From Neolewinella marina (GTDB taxonomy: Bacteria; Bacteroidota; Bacteroidia; Chitinophagales; Saprospiraceae), in NCBI RefSeq assembly GCF_002631205.1, contig NZ_PDLO01000009.1, positions 1 through 64,000 on the forward strand: DNA of 64,000 nt. Reading direction: 5' to 3'. This document shows positions 43,914 through 53,095 of the stretch, piece after piece (position 1 is the stretch's first letter; each line of letters begins with the position of its first letter). Below the pieces are notes generated by a model, which was not told where the DNA came from, searched no databases, and saw only the letters and a list, made by a program, of their open reading frames with translations. A program made the translations under genes and the position numbers.

Positions 43914-44360
43914 ATGCAAACTGCCGGAAAGCTTTCCTTCCTGTTTCTCCTGCTCATTTCCCTCACCCTTATCGGCTGCAGCAAGGACGATGAAGATGCC
44001 AGCGTCGAAGTCCGCGTCAACGGTACCGTCCTCTTTGACGGGGGGGATGATTTCAATGGCGACATTGACGGAGATTTTGTGGGTTCCGGAGGATCCGCTA
44101 CCCGGATCTTTACCTGGCGAAACAACCTGTCTACCGCGGACTACAACGCCGACATTACTGCCTCGAAGGGGGGAACGTTCACCATGGTGGTGAAGGACAG
44201 TGATGGCCAGACCGTGCTGGACCGTGGACTTTCGGCGGGGACTGAACCAGATTCATTCTCGGGCGTCACTAGAGCGGGCACTCCCGGGTTATGGACGGTT
44301 ACGCTTGAGCTTACCGCCTTCAACGGCAGTGGAAGTTTCTCACTCAGCGAAGGGGACTAA
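43914..44360 (+). CDS. Small secreted lipoprotein
   Basis: A 148-residue protein with lipoprotein signal peptide (FLLLISLTLIGCSKDD, Cys about residue 22). The mature part is acidic and beta-rich (VEVRVNGTVLFDGG, GTFTMVVKDSDGQTVLDRG, LWTVTLELTAFNGSGSFSL). It resembles generic Bacteroidota surface lipoproteins; no family recognised. The 194 bases before it hold no gene. Codon and base composition are somewhat more AT-rich than in neighbours. Confidence 0.7.
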   Translation: MQTAGKLSFLFLLLISLTLIGCSKDDEDASVEVRVNGTVLFDGGDDFNGDIDGDFVGSGGSATRIFTWRNNLSTADYNADITASKGGTFTMVVKDSDGQTVLDRGLSAGTEPDSFSGVTRAGTPGLWTVTLELTAFNGSGSFSLSEGD

Positions 44361-44538
44361 CCTCATGCCCAATCTGTTATTGAGTCGCGACCTCACCCCG
44401 CAGTAGGTGAGGAAATCGGCTTACGTCCAGCACTAAACGAGCGGAAACGCCCACTCCTCGGGGGTGTGTTCCGGGCCCCGTGTCGTTATGTCCTCCCCGG
44501 GAAGTTTCTTCTCTCCGCAGCGCTGGAGCAGCCGGAAG

Positions 44539-44579
44539 TTTTCCACAGGAAAGAATAATTATCCACAGGGTTTTCAACA
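44539..44579 (+). other. DnaA-box cluster upstream of dnaB
   Basis: TTATCCACA (44559-44567) is a perfect DnaA box. TTTTCCACA (44539-44547) differs at one base in the same orientation, 20 bases away, and TTTTCAACA (44571-44579) at two. They lie in an AT-rich tract continuing to the dnaB start. This may be a DnaA-controlled dnaB promoter or part of a replication origin. The rest of 44361-44614 has no gene. Confidence 0.55.
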
Positions 44580-44601
44580 ACAAATTGTTAGAAAAAAGGA
44601 T

Positions 44602-44609
44602 TACCTTTA
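44602..44609 (+). promoter_or_regulatory. Near-match -7 element TACCTTTA for dnaB
   Basis: One mismatch to TAnnTTTG, five bases before dnaB ATG 44615. Transcription would begin at or beside the ATG, just downstream of the DnaA boxes. Confidence 0.4.
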
Positions 44610-44614
44610 CTAAG

Positions 44615-47485
44615 ATGGCGAAGGACAAGAAATTTGAGCGCAGGAGCAGCGGGAATGGCAGCACGACCGTAGCCTACAGCAGCCGCAGCCGGCTGGAAGA
44701 AGCCAATCTGCCGGCCTACAGCAAGCTGCCCCCCCAGGCGCCGGACCTGGAGGAGGCCATCCTTTCGGCCATTCTGATCGAAAAGGAGGCGATGACCAAG
44801 GTATTGGACATCATCTCCCCGGAGTCGTTCTACAAACCCGCCCACCAGGCGATCTATCGCAGCATGCGCCGCCTCTTCGAGCGGAGCCAGCCCATCGACC
44901 TCCTCATGGTGGTCGAAGACCTGCGCAAGAACGAGGAACTCGAGGTGGTGGGTGGCGCCGCCTACCTGGCCCAGCTGACCAGCAAGGTGACCAGTTCGGC
45001 CAACATCGAGTACCACGCCCGCATCGTTACCGAGAAGTTCATCCAGCGGGAACTCATCCGCACCAGTACGGAGATCATCCGCGACGCCTACGAGGACAGC
45101 ACCGACGTGCTCGACCTGCTCGACAAGGCCGGCAACTACGTCTTCGAGATCACCGAACGCAACATGGGCAAGCAGGTGGCCGACATGGGCACCCTGGCCA
45201 ACCAGCTGCTCGACCAGCTGACGATGCTGCGGGAGAAGGAAGACGGGCTCACGGGCATCCCCACCGGCTTCACCGAGCTGGATCGCCTCACCTCCGGCCT
45301 CCAGCCCTCCGACCTCATCATCGTGGCCGCCCGCCCGGCCATGGGTAAGACCAGTTTCGTACTCTCCATGGCCCGCAACGCCGCAGCCGAGTACGGCCAC
45401 GGGGTGGCTGTATTCAGCCTGGAGATGAGCGCCGCCCAGCTCGCCGGCCGGATCTTCAGCCAGGACGCCGAGGTGAACGGCCAGAAGATGCGGAACGGCA
45501 AGTTCACCGACGACGAGTGGACCCGCCTGGTCAACGCCATGAACCACATCGGCGAGGCCCCCATCTACATCGACGATACCCCGGGCATCAACGTCTTCGA
45601 ATTGCGCGCCAAGTGCCGGCGCCTGAAGCTCGAAAAGGGCATCAGCATGGTCATCATCGACTACCTCCAGCTGATGTCGGGCAGCGGGGAAGCCAACAAG
45701 GGCGGCAACCGCGAACAGGAGGTATCGGCCATCAGCCGGTCGCTCAAGGGGCTCGCCAAGGAGCTGGAAGTGCCCGTCATCGCCCTCTCCCAGCTCAGCC
45801 GGGCGGTGGAAACCCGCGGCGGCGACAAGCGGCCGCAGCTTAGTGACTTGCGGGAATCGGGCTGCCTCACCGGGGACTCCCTGGTTACCCTGGCCGGCGA
45901 CGGTCGCCGCGTACCCATTCGGGAACTGGTCGAACGGTATCCCCGCGGCGGCTTCCTCGTTTGGGCCACCGACAACGACTACAAGCTGGTTCCCAGCATG
46001 GTCAGCGCCGCCTTCAGCACCGGAAAGAAGCAGACCTACCGCCTCACCACCCGGCTGGGCCGGACCATCAAGGCAACGGCCAATCATAAATTCCTCACCG
46101 TCGACGGCTGGAAGCGACTGGATGAACTCACCACGGGAGAACATTTGGCTACACCACGCTGTGTTCCGGAAGTGGAAGGACACCGCAAGGTGATGTCGGA
46201 TGTGGAGTTGGCGTTGCTTGGCCATCTGATTGGTGACGGCTGTACGTTGCCCACCCATTCTATTCAGTACACTACGCGGGAAAGGGATCTGGCGGATACC
46301 GTGGCTGACCTGGCCTCCCGTCTTTTTGGAGATGAGGTCCGTCCCCGGGTAAACCACGAATCATCGGCCGCTACCGGCTCTCAATGGTATCAAGTTTACC
46401 TTACTTCAACCCGGAGCCACACCCACAGCGTTCGGAGCGCAGTATCGGAATGGCTGGACGAGTTGGGGATTTGGGGACTTCGCTCCTTCGAAAAGTTCGT
46501 TCCCGCTGCCGTGTTCCAAGCCGATAAGCCGCGGCAAAGCGTATTCCTGCGCCACCTGTGGGCTACGGACGGATGTGTGAAAATGGTAAGGGGAAAACGT
46601 CCCTATCCCGCCATCTACTACGCTACCAGCAGTACGCGATTGGCCTATGACGTCCAGCACTTGTTGTTGTCGCTGGGTATAATTGCCAGAGTAAAGGTAG
46701 TTCCCCAACCAGGAAAAGGACGCGATCAGTACCACGTAATCGTTACCGGGAAATCCGATATCCTCACCTTCTGCGATACGGTTGGTGCCGTTGGCTCCCA
46801 CAAAATGGCAGGCCTGGAGGAAATCCGCGCTTATGTTGAAGCACGAGACGAGAATACCAACCGCGACGTCATTCCGAAGTCGGTTTGGCAGACGACGGTC
46901 AAACGTGACCTGAACCATTTCGGTATCACTACGCGGCGCTTTCAGTCGTCGTTGGGTACCCAGTATTGTGGTACTGCCCTATACAAATCCAATTTGAGCC
47001 GGGATCGGGCTCTGGCCGTAGCATCTGCGGCCAACAGCTATTCCCTGGCTCAACTGTCACGCAGCGACATCTACTGGGATCAGATCGCTTCGATCGAGCC
47101 GGCCGGAACGGAAGAGGTCTTTGACCTGACCGTCCCTGGGCCCCACAACTTCGTGGCCAATGACGTAGTGGTGCACAACAGCATTGAGCAGGACGCGGAC
47201 ATGGTTATGTTCCTTTACCGCCCCGAATACTACAAGATCACCGAGGACGAGCAGGGCAACAGCCTCACCGGCGTAGCGGAAGTCATCGTGGGCAAGAACC
47301 GCCACGGCGAGGCCCGCGACATCCGCCTGCGGTTCGACAGCGACTTTGCCCGCTTCAGCGACCTGGACGATCCGGACTTCGACCTCCTGCCCTCCAACGC
47401 CATCACCGGCGGGCAGCCGCAGCAGCCCTACGGCGGCGGTACCCTGCCCAGCAAGATGAATACGGACGACGACATTCCCTTCTAG
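44615..47485 (+). CDS. dnaB: Replicative DNA helicase DnaB containing an intein
   Basis: A 956-residue precursor. After removal of the 439-residue intein (residues 417-855) the helicase is 517 residues, normal for the phylum. The N-terminal DnaB domain begins at about residue 30 (PPQAPDLEEAILSAIL). The RecA-like motor has Walker A ARPAMGKTSF, VFSLEMSAAQLAGR, Walker B MVIIDYLQLM and SQLSRAVETR. The sequence DLRESG is split from SIEQDADMVMF by the intein. ATG 44615 gives MAKDKKFERRSSG. This enzyme unwinds DNA ahead of the replisome and is expected to be essential, so the intein must splice. Confidence 0.96.
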   Translation: MAKDKKFERRSSGNGSTTVAYSSRSRLEEANLPAYSKLPPQAPDLEEAILSAILIEKEAMTKVLDIISPESFYKPAHQAIYRSMRRLFERSQPIDLLMVVEDLRKNEELEVVGGAAYLAQLTSKVTSSANIEYHARIVTEKFIQRELIRTSTEIIRDAYEDSTDVLDLLDKAGNYVFEITERNMGKQVADMGTLANQLLDQLTMLREKEDGLTGIPTGFTELDRLTSGLQPSDLIIVAARPAMGKTSFVLSMARNAAAEYGHGVAVFSLEMSAAQLAGRIFSQDAEVNGQKMRNGKFTDDEWTRLVNAMNHIGEAPIYIDDTPGINVFELRAKCRRLKLEKGISMVIIDYLQLMSGSGEANKGGNREQEVSAISRSLKGLAKELEVPVIALSQLSRAVETRGGDKRPQLSDLRESGCLTGDSLVTLAGDGRRVPIRELVERYPRGGFLVWATDNDYKLVPSMVSAAFSTGKKQTYRLTTRLGRTIKATANHKFLTVDGWKRLDELTTGEHLATPRCVPEVEGHRKVMSDVELALLGHLIGDGCTLPTHSIQYTTRERDLADTVADLASRLFGDEVRPRVNHESSAATGSQWYQVYLTSTRSHTHSVRSAVSEWLDELGIWGLRSFEKFVPAAVFQADKPRQSVFLRHLWATDGCVKMVRGKRPYPAIYYATSSTRLAYDVQHLLLSLGIIARVKVVPQPGKGRDQYHVIVTGKSDILTFCDTVGAVGSHKMAGLEEIRAYVEARDENTNRDVIPKSVWQTTVKRDLNHFGITTRRFQSSLGTQYCGTALYKSNLSRDRALAVASAANSYSLAQLSRSDIYWDQIASIEPAGTEEVFDLTVPGPHNFVANDVVVHNSIEQDADMVMFLYRPEYYKITEDEQGNSLTGVAEVIVGKNRHGEARDIRLRFDSDFARFSDLDDPDFDLLPSNAITGGQPQQPYGGGTLPSKMNTDDDIPF
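45863..47179 (+). mobile_element. Intein with LAGLIDADG-type homing endonuclease, in dnaB
   Basis: 439 residues in frame. Splicing motifs: N-terminal Cys1 in CLTGDSLVTLA, block B ATANHKFLT (Thr and His), C-terminal block F EEVFDLTVPGPHNFVAND, and VVVHN followed by extein Ser. Between them are two dodecapeptide endonuclease motifs, LLGHLIGDGC (46214-46243) and LRHLWATDGC (46547-46576). All residues needed for splicing are present. The host sequence RESG / SIEQDAD is the same junction as the known Synechocystis DnaB intein. Base composition drops inside the element, roughly 46190-47060, compared with the flanking helicase, as expected of a horizontally moved gene. Confidence 0.95.
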
Positions 47486-47535
47486 CAGCTGAATCCGGAG
47501 AATGGTATCTTTCGCAACCACCATTCCTCCCGCCC

Positions 47536-48648
47536 ATGCCGCTGATCCGCGACTTCATCGAGTACCTGGCTACGCTGACGACTCAGTACCTCCTCATCTT
47601 TGCCCTGCTCGGACTGCTGCTCTTCACCCTGGGCCTCCTGCTGGGGTGGCTGGTGCAGCGGCGCAAGACCAGTAAGTTCCACCGCCAACTCCAGCAGGCC
47701 GGCAAGGAAAAGGAGGCGATCCAGCAACGGCTTACCGCCGCCGACGAAGACCAGAAATCCCTGGCCCGTGAACTCGTCAGCATCACCTCCGAAAAGGACG
47801 ACATCTTGGTGCAGCAGCGGGAGTTCCGCAAGAACCTCGACGCCATCAGCCGGGAACTGAGCAAGCTGCAGGCCAGCAACGAGCAGCTCAACGCCACCAA
47901 CCAGAGCTACGCCTCCACCATCGAGGACCTCAACGACCAGATTATCGGGCTGAAAACCCGCAACGAGCAGCTGCTGGGCGGGAACGCAGGTGCCGGGCAA
48001 CGGGAATCACCGCCGCCCAGCGACGCCATGGGGGAAGTGGAACGCCGCCTCCGCGCGCTGGAAGAAAGGGTGGCTCGCCTGAGCCCCGACCAGCCAGAAC
48101 CCGTGGTCGACCTCGGCAAGCCCACCCACGAAGTGCGCATCGGGCCCTCCCTGGGCGAAGTGATCGAGCGCCGCGATGACCTCACCCGGATTCAGACCGT
48201 CGGCCCCTTCAACCAGGCCAAGCTCTACGAAGCGGGGATTTATACCTACGACCAGATCGCCGACTGGAGCGAGGAAGACCTGTCGGCCTACGCCGCCCGC
48301 ATCGGCTATGTAGCCGAACTGATGCGGGAGGAGGACTGGATCGGTCAGGCCCGGAAACTCGCCGACGCCCGCCAGCGGGATCCGGAGGCCCAGGCTCCGC
48401 CGGTACCTGCCCGCCAGGGCCTGCTGGCCGTAATGGGCATCACCCCGGAAATCGAAGCGGTACTGGAAGACGCCGGAATACGCAACCTGCCCACCCTGGC
48501 CGAAACGCCGGTGGAGGAACTGGAAGCCATGCTGCAGCAGGCCGGTGGCCACATGTCCGTACACGATCCCGCATCGTGGCCGCGGCAGGCCACCCTTGCC
48601 GCCGAAGGGCGGTGGGAGGAACTGAAGCAACTGCAGGAGGAGGTATGA
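47536..48648 (+). CDS. Membrane-anchored coiled-coil protein with helix-hairpin-helix repeats
   Basis: A 370-residue protein. Residues 15-40 form one transmembrane helix (YLLIFALLGLLLFTLGLLLG). Residues 45-150 are a coiled coil (KEAIQQRLTAADEDQKSLAR). The C-terminal part has two helix-hairpin-helix-like units (DDLTRIQTVGPFNQAKLYEAG and GLLAVMGITPEIEAVLEDAG), a pattern seen in many Bacteroidota proteins of unknown role. A near-match -7 element TATCTTTC is at 47506-47513, 22 bases before the ATG. It follows dnaB by 50 bases. Confidence 0.8.
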   Translation: MPLIRDFIEYLATLTTQYLLIFALLGLLLFTLGLLLGWLVQRRKTSKFHRQLQQAGKEKEAIQQRLTAADEDQKSLARELVSITSEKDDILVQQREFRKNLDAISRELSKLQASNEQLNATNQSYASTIEDLNDQIIGLKTRNEQLLGGNAGAGQRESPPPSDAMGEVERRLRALEERVARLSPDQPEPVVDLGKPTHEVRIGPSLGEVIERRDDLTRIQTVGPFNQAKLYEAGIYTYDQIADWSEEDLSAYAARIGYVAELMREEDWIGQARKLADARQRDPEAQAPPVPARQGLLAVMGITPEIEAVLEDAGIRNLPTLAETPVEELEAMLQQAGGHMSVHDPASWPRQATLAAEGRWEELKQLQEEV

Positions 48649-48658
48649 ACGGCTACCG

Positions 48659-51600
48659 CTAGCGGATCACCGCAATATCCCCCCGGTAAAGCAGGGTAAC
48701 CCCGTCAATGAAGGCCACCTCCACGGTATAGACGTACACGCCCAGGTCGGCGAGCTGCCCGCTGGGAGTCCGGCCGTCCCAGAGCAGGGTGCCATCGAGG
48801 CAGTTCGCGGGAATATCGGTGGCCTCATAGACCAAGCCGCCCCAGCGGTTGAAGATGTTGACCCGGGGCACGCCTACTACCCCCTGGCAGGCGTAGATGC
48901 GGAACTCCTCATTGCGGCCGTCCTGGTTAGGGCTGAAGGCATTGGGGAGGTATACGTTGCGGTTGGCGTCCACCTCCACCAGGATATCCTCGATGGCCTC
49001 GCAGCCATTCTGGTCGGTCACCGTAAGGGTATAGATCCGGGTCTGAAGGGGGGTAACGAAGGGGTTGGCCACCGTGTCGGCGGAGAGAAACTCCGCAGGC
49101 GTCCACAGGTAGGAGTAATTGCTGGACATGGGCGTCACTACGGGGGTGAGCTGCTCCAGGGTATCTCCCAGGTCAACCAGCAGTCGCTCGGGGAGCTCGA
49201 TCACGATCTCCTCCGGCTGCTCGACGTTGAAGGTCAGGTCGGAGCGGCAGCCCACGGAATCGAAGACGGTCACTACCACCTCTCCGGCGAAGGTGCTGCC
49301 GGGCTGGTCGGCGGGCAGCAGGAATCCATCGTTGTTCAGGGTGAAGGTGAAGTCGTCAAAACCGGACGATTGCCCACCAAAAGCGGTGTCGAGGCGCACC
49401 GTGGTCATCTCGCCGAAACACAGGGGGGGCTCGATGTCCTGAACCGCGAAGGTGATCGGCTGGGGCTCGATGATGGTGTACTGCAGGCTGTCCTGGCAAC
49501 CCTCCACGTCGGTCACGGTGACCGCGTAGGTACCCGGGGCCAGGTTACCGGCGACGTTGTCGTCGTTGTCGGCAACGTTGGCGGACCAGCGGTAGGGGTT
49601 ATTGGCCAGGGGGTTGTTGTTGGTGCTGCTGACGAATACCGCTACCACCCCGTTGGAATCCCCCGCGCAGGTCACCGTAGGGGTGGTCAGGGTGGGGTTG
49701 ATCGAGAGGGTCAGCGGATCGGGCTGGTTCACCACCGCCGCGGCGGTATCGGGCTGGCAGCCGCGGGCGTCGGTGATCAGCAGTTGGTAGCTGCCGGCCG
49801 GCACGCCGGTGATGGCGGGGCCGGTTTCCGGCCGGTCAATCCAGTTGTAGGTGTACCCCGGGGTTCCCCCGGTCACCTGGGCGGTTACGCTGCCGTCGGA
49901 TTGGCCGAAGCAGTTGACGTCCTCCGTGGCAAAGGCAATCTCGAAGTCTTCCGGACTGCTGATGGTATCGGTAAAGACTTGGGGACAGAGCCCGTCGGTC
50001 ACCGTCACGCTGATGGGGCCGCGGGTCAGGCCAGTCACCGTGGCGCTGGACTGGCCGGTGATGGTATCGCCGGAAGACCAGTAGAAGTCGAAGGTGCCGG
50101 TACTGCCGTCGCTGAACAGGGCATCGAAGGTGGCCGCACCGTCGGCGGTGCTCTCATCCGGGCAGCTGACCCCCTGGAGGTCGGAGAAGGTGCCGGTGAT
50201 GCCCACGGGGTCCTCGAGCACGAAGGTGGTGCTGAAGGGGGGCTGGCAGTTGTTGGCGTCGGTGATGGTCACGCTGTAGGTGCCGGCGCTGAGGTTGGTG
50301 ATGAAGTTAGCGCTGGTGCTGGCACCGGCTACCGACCAGTCGTAGCGGTATGGCGGCGTACCGCCGGTGGGGTAGACGAAAATGCTGCCGTTGGACTCGC
50401 CCAGGCAGACAGGTGGCTGGAGATCGAAGCTGTCCAGCTCCACCAGTCCCGGGCTGGCCACCTCGCCGATAGCCTGGGATACACAGGCGTTGGAGAGGGT
50501 CGCCTCAAACAGGTAGAAGCCCACGCTAAGGTCGGCCGTGGTGCGGGTACCGATGTCCACCTGCTCGCCGATGGTCCCGTCGTTATTGATGCGGTACCAG
50601 GCCGTTTCGGTGACGGTTTCGCCCTGGGGCGGCGTCACGATGGTGAAGAGCTGTCCGTCGCTGCTGGAGGGGCAGGACACCGAGTCGGTGGCGATGGGCT
50701 GGATGCTGGCCCGGGGTGGAGAGAAGATCTTGAAGCGGAGAGAGTCGATACAGCCATTGGCGTCGGTGACGAAGGCCACGTAGTTCGTGTCGGGCTGCAA
50801 CTGGTCCAAGAAGTTGGTGTCCGCCACGATGGTGTCGAACCGCATGGTCGTATCGGTGGGGTGCGGCAGGCTGTCGTTCTTGAACCGGAAGGTGTAGGGG
50901 GCGGTGCCGCCGGTAAAGTTGATGGTGGCGGTGCCGAACTCATCCGGGCAGCCGAAGTCGGTGGTCTCCACGGTGTCGATTTCCAGCAGGGCCGGCTCAA
51001 TAATCGTGACCGTATCGGTGACGGTACAGCCCTCGGAGTCCTGGTCGCGCAGCACCACCAGGTAGTTGCCGGGGCCGAGGTTATCGAATACCCGCGGGGT
51101 GCGGCCCTGGTTGGCCACGGTCTGGTAGCCCACCAGCTCGGTGCCGTCCTCGGCCAGCAGGCGGGTCTCGAAGGGGTAGTCGGGGGTAGCGCCCTCGAAA
51201 CCGGCGGTGACGGAAATGCTGCCGTTGGCGTCGCCGAAGCAGCTGATGTCGGTAGTGGCGGCGGTGAGCAGCAGGGTCTTTTCGGCGGCCACCGTGAAGC
51301 TGGTGGTAGTCTCGCAACTCCGTGCATCGGTCACGGTCACCGTATAACTACCCGGTTCCAGGTCGCTGCGGGCGATCTTGTTGTCGAGGGTCTCGGTACC
51401 ATCCGACCAGTTGATGCGGTAATTGCCGTTGGTGTTTTTGGTGCCGCCGGTGATGGGCACGTTGACGGTACCGTCGCTAACCCCACTACAGGTGGCCGCG
51501 TCGGAGCGGAGCTGGCTGCTGTTGGCCACCAGGCGGCTGGGGGAGCGCAGGGTCTCGGAGTCGCTGGAGGCGCAGCCGGTCGTGGTATTGGTTACCGTGA

Positions 51601-52129
51601 CGGAGTACTGGTCGGGGCCCAGCGCGCTGATCCGGCGGGTGATGGCGCCGGTGCTCCAGCGGAAGGTGTAATTGCTGTAGTCGGAAATAGGGTTGCTGCC
51701 GTCGAAGACCACCGCTTCCAGGATGCCGTTGGTGTCGTCGAAGCACTGGATCTCCTGCACCACCTGAATGGCGGTGGTGATGTTCGGCTCCAGGATCTCC
51801 ACCTGGTCGGTGGCGGTGTTGCCGGCGGCGTCGGTTACCGTTACGGTGTATTCTCCGCTGTTGAGGTTGGTGAAGTTGATGGCCACGCCATCGCTGTTGG
51901 TGGAGTTGGAGCCCGTTACCGGCGGAGTAGCCGGGCGGGTACGCACGATGCTGAAGTCGTAGTCCGGGGAGCCGCCGCGGGCCGATACGGTGATCACGCC
52001 ATCGCGTTCGCCCAGGCAGCTGATGTCGGTCTTGGTGACCGTCAGCGCCAGCTGCGCCCGTAAGCCCGTGACCCCGAAGATTGCGAAAAGCAGGAGGAAA
52101 AGGGCACGGATACCGGGGCGGTCAGGCAT
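48659..52129 (-). CDS. Giant T9SS type B adhesin with SprB repeats
   Basis: About 1156 residues; the signal peptide is best placed from ATG 52129 (MPDRPGIRALFLLLFAIFG), although ATG 52144 or 52150 are possible. The body is roughly eleven SprB-type repeats of 85-95 residues, each opening with a Cys-containing signature such as CFGQSDGSVTAQVTGGTPGY or CLGESNGSIFVYPTGGTPPY and closing with AGTYSVTITDANNC. The last 90 residues form the gliding motility-associated sorting domain (YLPNAFSPNQDGRNEEF, IFNRWGGLVYEA). SprB is the mobile gliding adhesin of Flavobacterium, so a gliding or attachment role is likely. Confidence 0.92.
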   Translation of the reverse strand: MPDRPGIRALFLLLFAIFGVTGLRAQLALTVTKTDISCLGERDGVITVSARGGSPDYDFSIVRTRPATPPVTGSNSTNSDGVAINFTNLNSGEYTVTVTDAAGNTATDQVEILEPNITTAIQVVQEIQCFDDTNGILEAVVFDGSNPISDYSNYTFRWSTGAITRRISALGPDQYSVTVTNTTTGCASSDSETLRSPSRLVANSSQLRSDAATCSGVSDGTVNVPITGGTKNTNGNYRINWSDGTETLDNKIARSDLEPGSYTVTVTDARSCETTTSFTVAAEKTLLLTAATTDISCFGDANGSISVTAGFEGATPDYPFETRLLAEDGTELVGYQTVANQGRTPRVFDNLGPGNYLVVLRDQDSEGCTVTDTVTIIEPALLEIDTVETTDFGCPDEFGTATINFTGGTAPYTFRFKNDSLPHPTDTTMRFDTIVADTNFLDQLQPDTNYVAFVTDANGCIDSLRFKIFSPPRASIQPIATDSVSCPSSSDGQLFTIVTPPQGETVTETAWYRINNDGTIGEQVDIGTRTTADLSVGFYLFEATLSNACVSQAIGEVASPGLVELDSFDLQPPVCLGESNGSIFVYPTGGTPPYRYDWSVAGASTSANFITNLSAGTYSVTITDANNCQPPFSTTFVLEDPVGITGTFSDLQGVSCPDESTADGAATFDALFSDGSTGTFDFYWSSGDTITGQSSATVTGLTRGPISVTVTDGLCPQVFTDTISSPEDFEIAFATEDVNCFGQSDGSVTAQVTGGTPGYTYNWIDRPETGPAITGVPAGSYQLLITDARGCQPDTAAAVVNQPDPLTLSINPTLTTPTVTCAGDSNGVVAVFVSSTNNNPLANNPYRWSANVADNDDNVAGNLAPGTYAVTVTDVEGCQDSLQYTIIEPQPITFAVQDIEPPLCFGEMTTVRLDTAFGGQSSGFDDFTFTLNNDGFLLPADQPGSTFAGEVVVTVFDSVGCRSDLTFNVEQPEEIVIELPERLLVDLGDTLEQLTPVVTPMSSNYSYLWTPAEFLSADTVANPFVTPLQTRIYTLTVTDQNGCEAIEDILVEVDANRNVYLPNAFSPNQDGRNEEFRIYACQGVVGVPRVNIFNRWGGLVYEATDIPANCLDGTLLWDGRTPSGQLADLGVYVYTVEVAFIDGVTLLYRGDIAVIR

Positions 52130-52277
52130 AAATGTGTAGTTCATAAGCATACGAAGGGCCGCCGCTGGGAGGGGCCGACGGGAGGAACTCCCTACCAACG
52201 TCGGCTTGTCGGGTTTCATTGCACCCGCGCGCCGCCCGCCCGCCAGGTAAGCGGGGCGGTAACGGAATATGTCGGTG

Positions 52278-53030
52278 TTAGAACATTATGCCCAAAAGAA
52301 TGGAGATGGAGTTCACCCTGCCCTTGCTGTTGTCCTCGGCGGGGCTGCGCTGGTCGCGCATCAGCTGGGTGTCCTTGTCGGTGGTCAGGTCCAGGAGGCC
52401 CGACTGAAAGGCCAGTCCCGCGATGAGCGAAGAACTGGTGGAGATGGCGTACTCGATGCCACCGCCGAGGCCCCAGGAGAGGTTGAGGGCGTTGACCTCG
52501 GAGCTGATCTTGAAGTTCTCACCAGCGTCGATGAAGCTGGCGTTCTTGATGCTGCCCCGGCTGCCGGAGACGATGCCCAGGGTGAAGGCGGGCTGTACGA
52601 AGTAGCGCATGTAGCCGAACTCCCGCGTCCGCAGGGTGAGGCCCAGGGGCACCTCCACGAACTGGATGCTATAATCGAAGGTCTTGCCGCTGAGCTGGGA
52701 AGGGCTGGGCGGGTTGGTGAGAGTTTCGGCCAGCGATTCCCGCCAGATGTCCACCGAGGTGAACTGGTCGTCGTAGCGCAGTGCGCCGCCGGAACCGAAG
52801 TGGACGTTCAGTCCGGTATGGATGCTGTAGTTGTCCTGGAAGTAGTATTCGGCGATCAGGCCCAGTTTCAGGCCGAGGTTGGTGCCGTCGCTCTCGATCA
52901 GGTTGTTGTCGGTGGTCAGGTAGCTGAACGACGGACTGAGCTGGAGGCCAAACTGGATGGGGTTGTACTGACCGAAGGCAGTGAGGGAGGTCAGCAGGAA
53001 GGCGAGGCAAAGGGGTAGCTTGGTGCTCAT
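52278..53030 (-). CDS. Outer-membrane beta-barrel protein (PorT-like)
   Basis: A 250-residue protein from ATG 53030 with signal peptide MSTKLPLCLAFLLTSLTAFG. The rest alternates hydrophobic residues in strand pairs (FGLQLSPSFSYLTTD, LGLKLGLIAEYYFQDNYSI, VEVPLGLTLRTREFGYMRY, NSISILLGIMF with terminal Phe), typical of an 8-10 stranded barrel of the PorT/OMP_b-brl_2 type. It is divergent from gldB with 65 bases between starts, and could share regulation with it. It is one of many such proteins in the phylum; a role in T9SS is not proven. Confidence 0.85.
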   Translation of the reverse strand: MSTKLPLCLAFLLTSLTAFGQYNPIQFGLQLSPSFSYLTTDNNLIESDGTNLGLKLGLIAEYYFQDNYSIHTGLNVHFGSGGALRYDDQFTSVDIWRESLAETLTNPPSPSQLSGKTFDYSIQFVEVPLGLTLRTREFGYMRYFVQPAFTLGIVSGSRGSIKNASFIDAGENFKISSEVNALNLSWGLGGGIEYAISTSSSLIAGLAFQSGLLDLTTDKDTQLMRDQRSPAEDNSKGRVNSISILLGIMF

Positions 53031-53095
53031 TTGGTAATAATTGGGAGGTATAGTCGTTGTCAAACGACCGGCCTCCCGCGGTGTTTACCTCCCCC

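Noticed and set aside
49370-52063. 897-residue open frame on the plus strand
   Set aside because: It is antisense to the SprB-repeat adhesin, has no recognisable domains or signal, and repeats with the period of the sense gene. High GC at third positions creates such frames.
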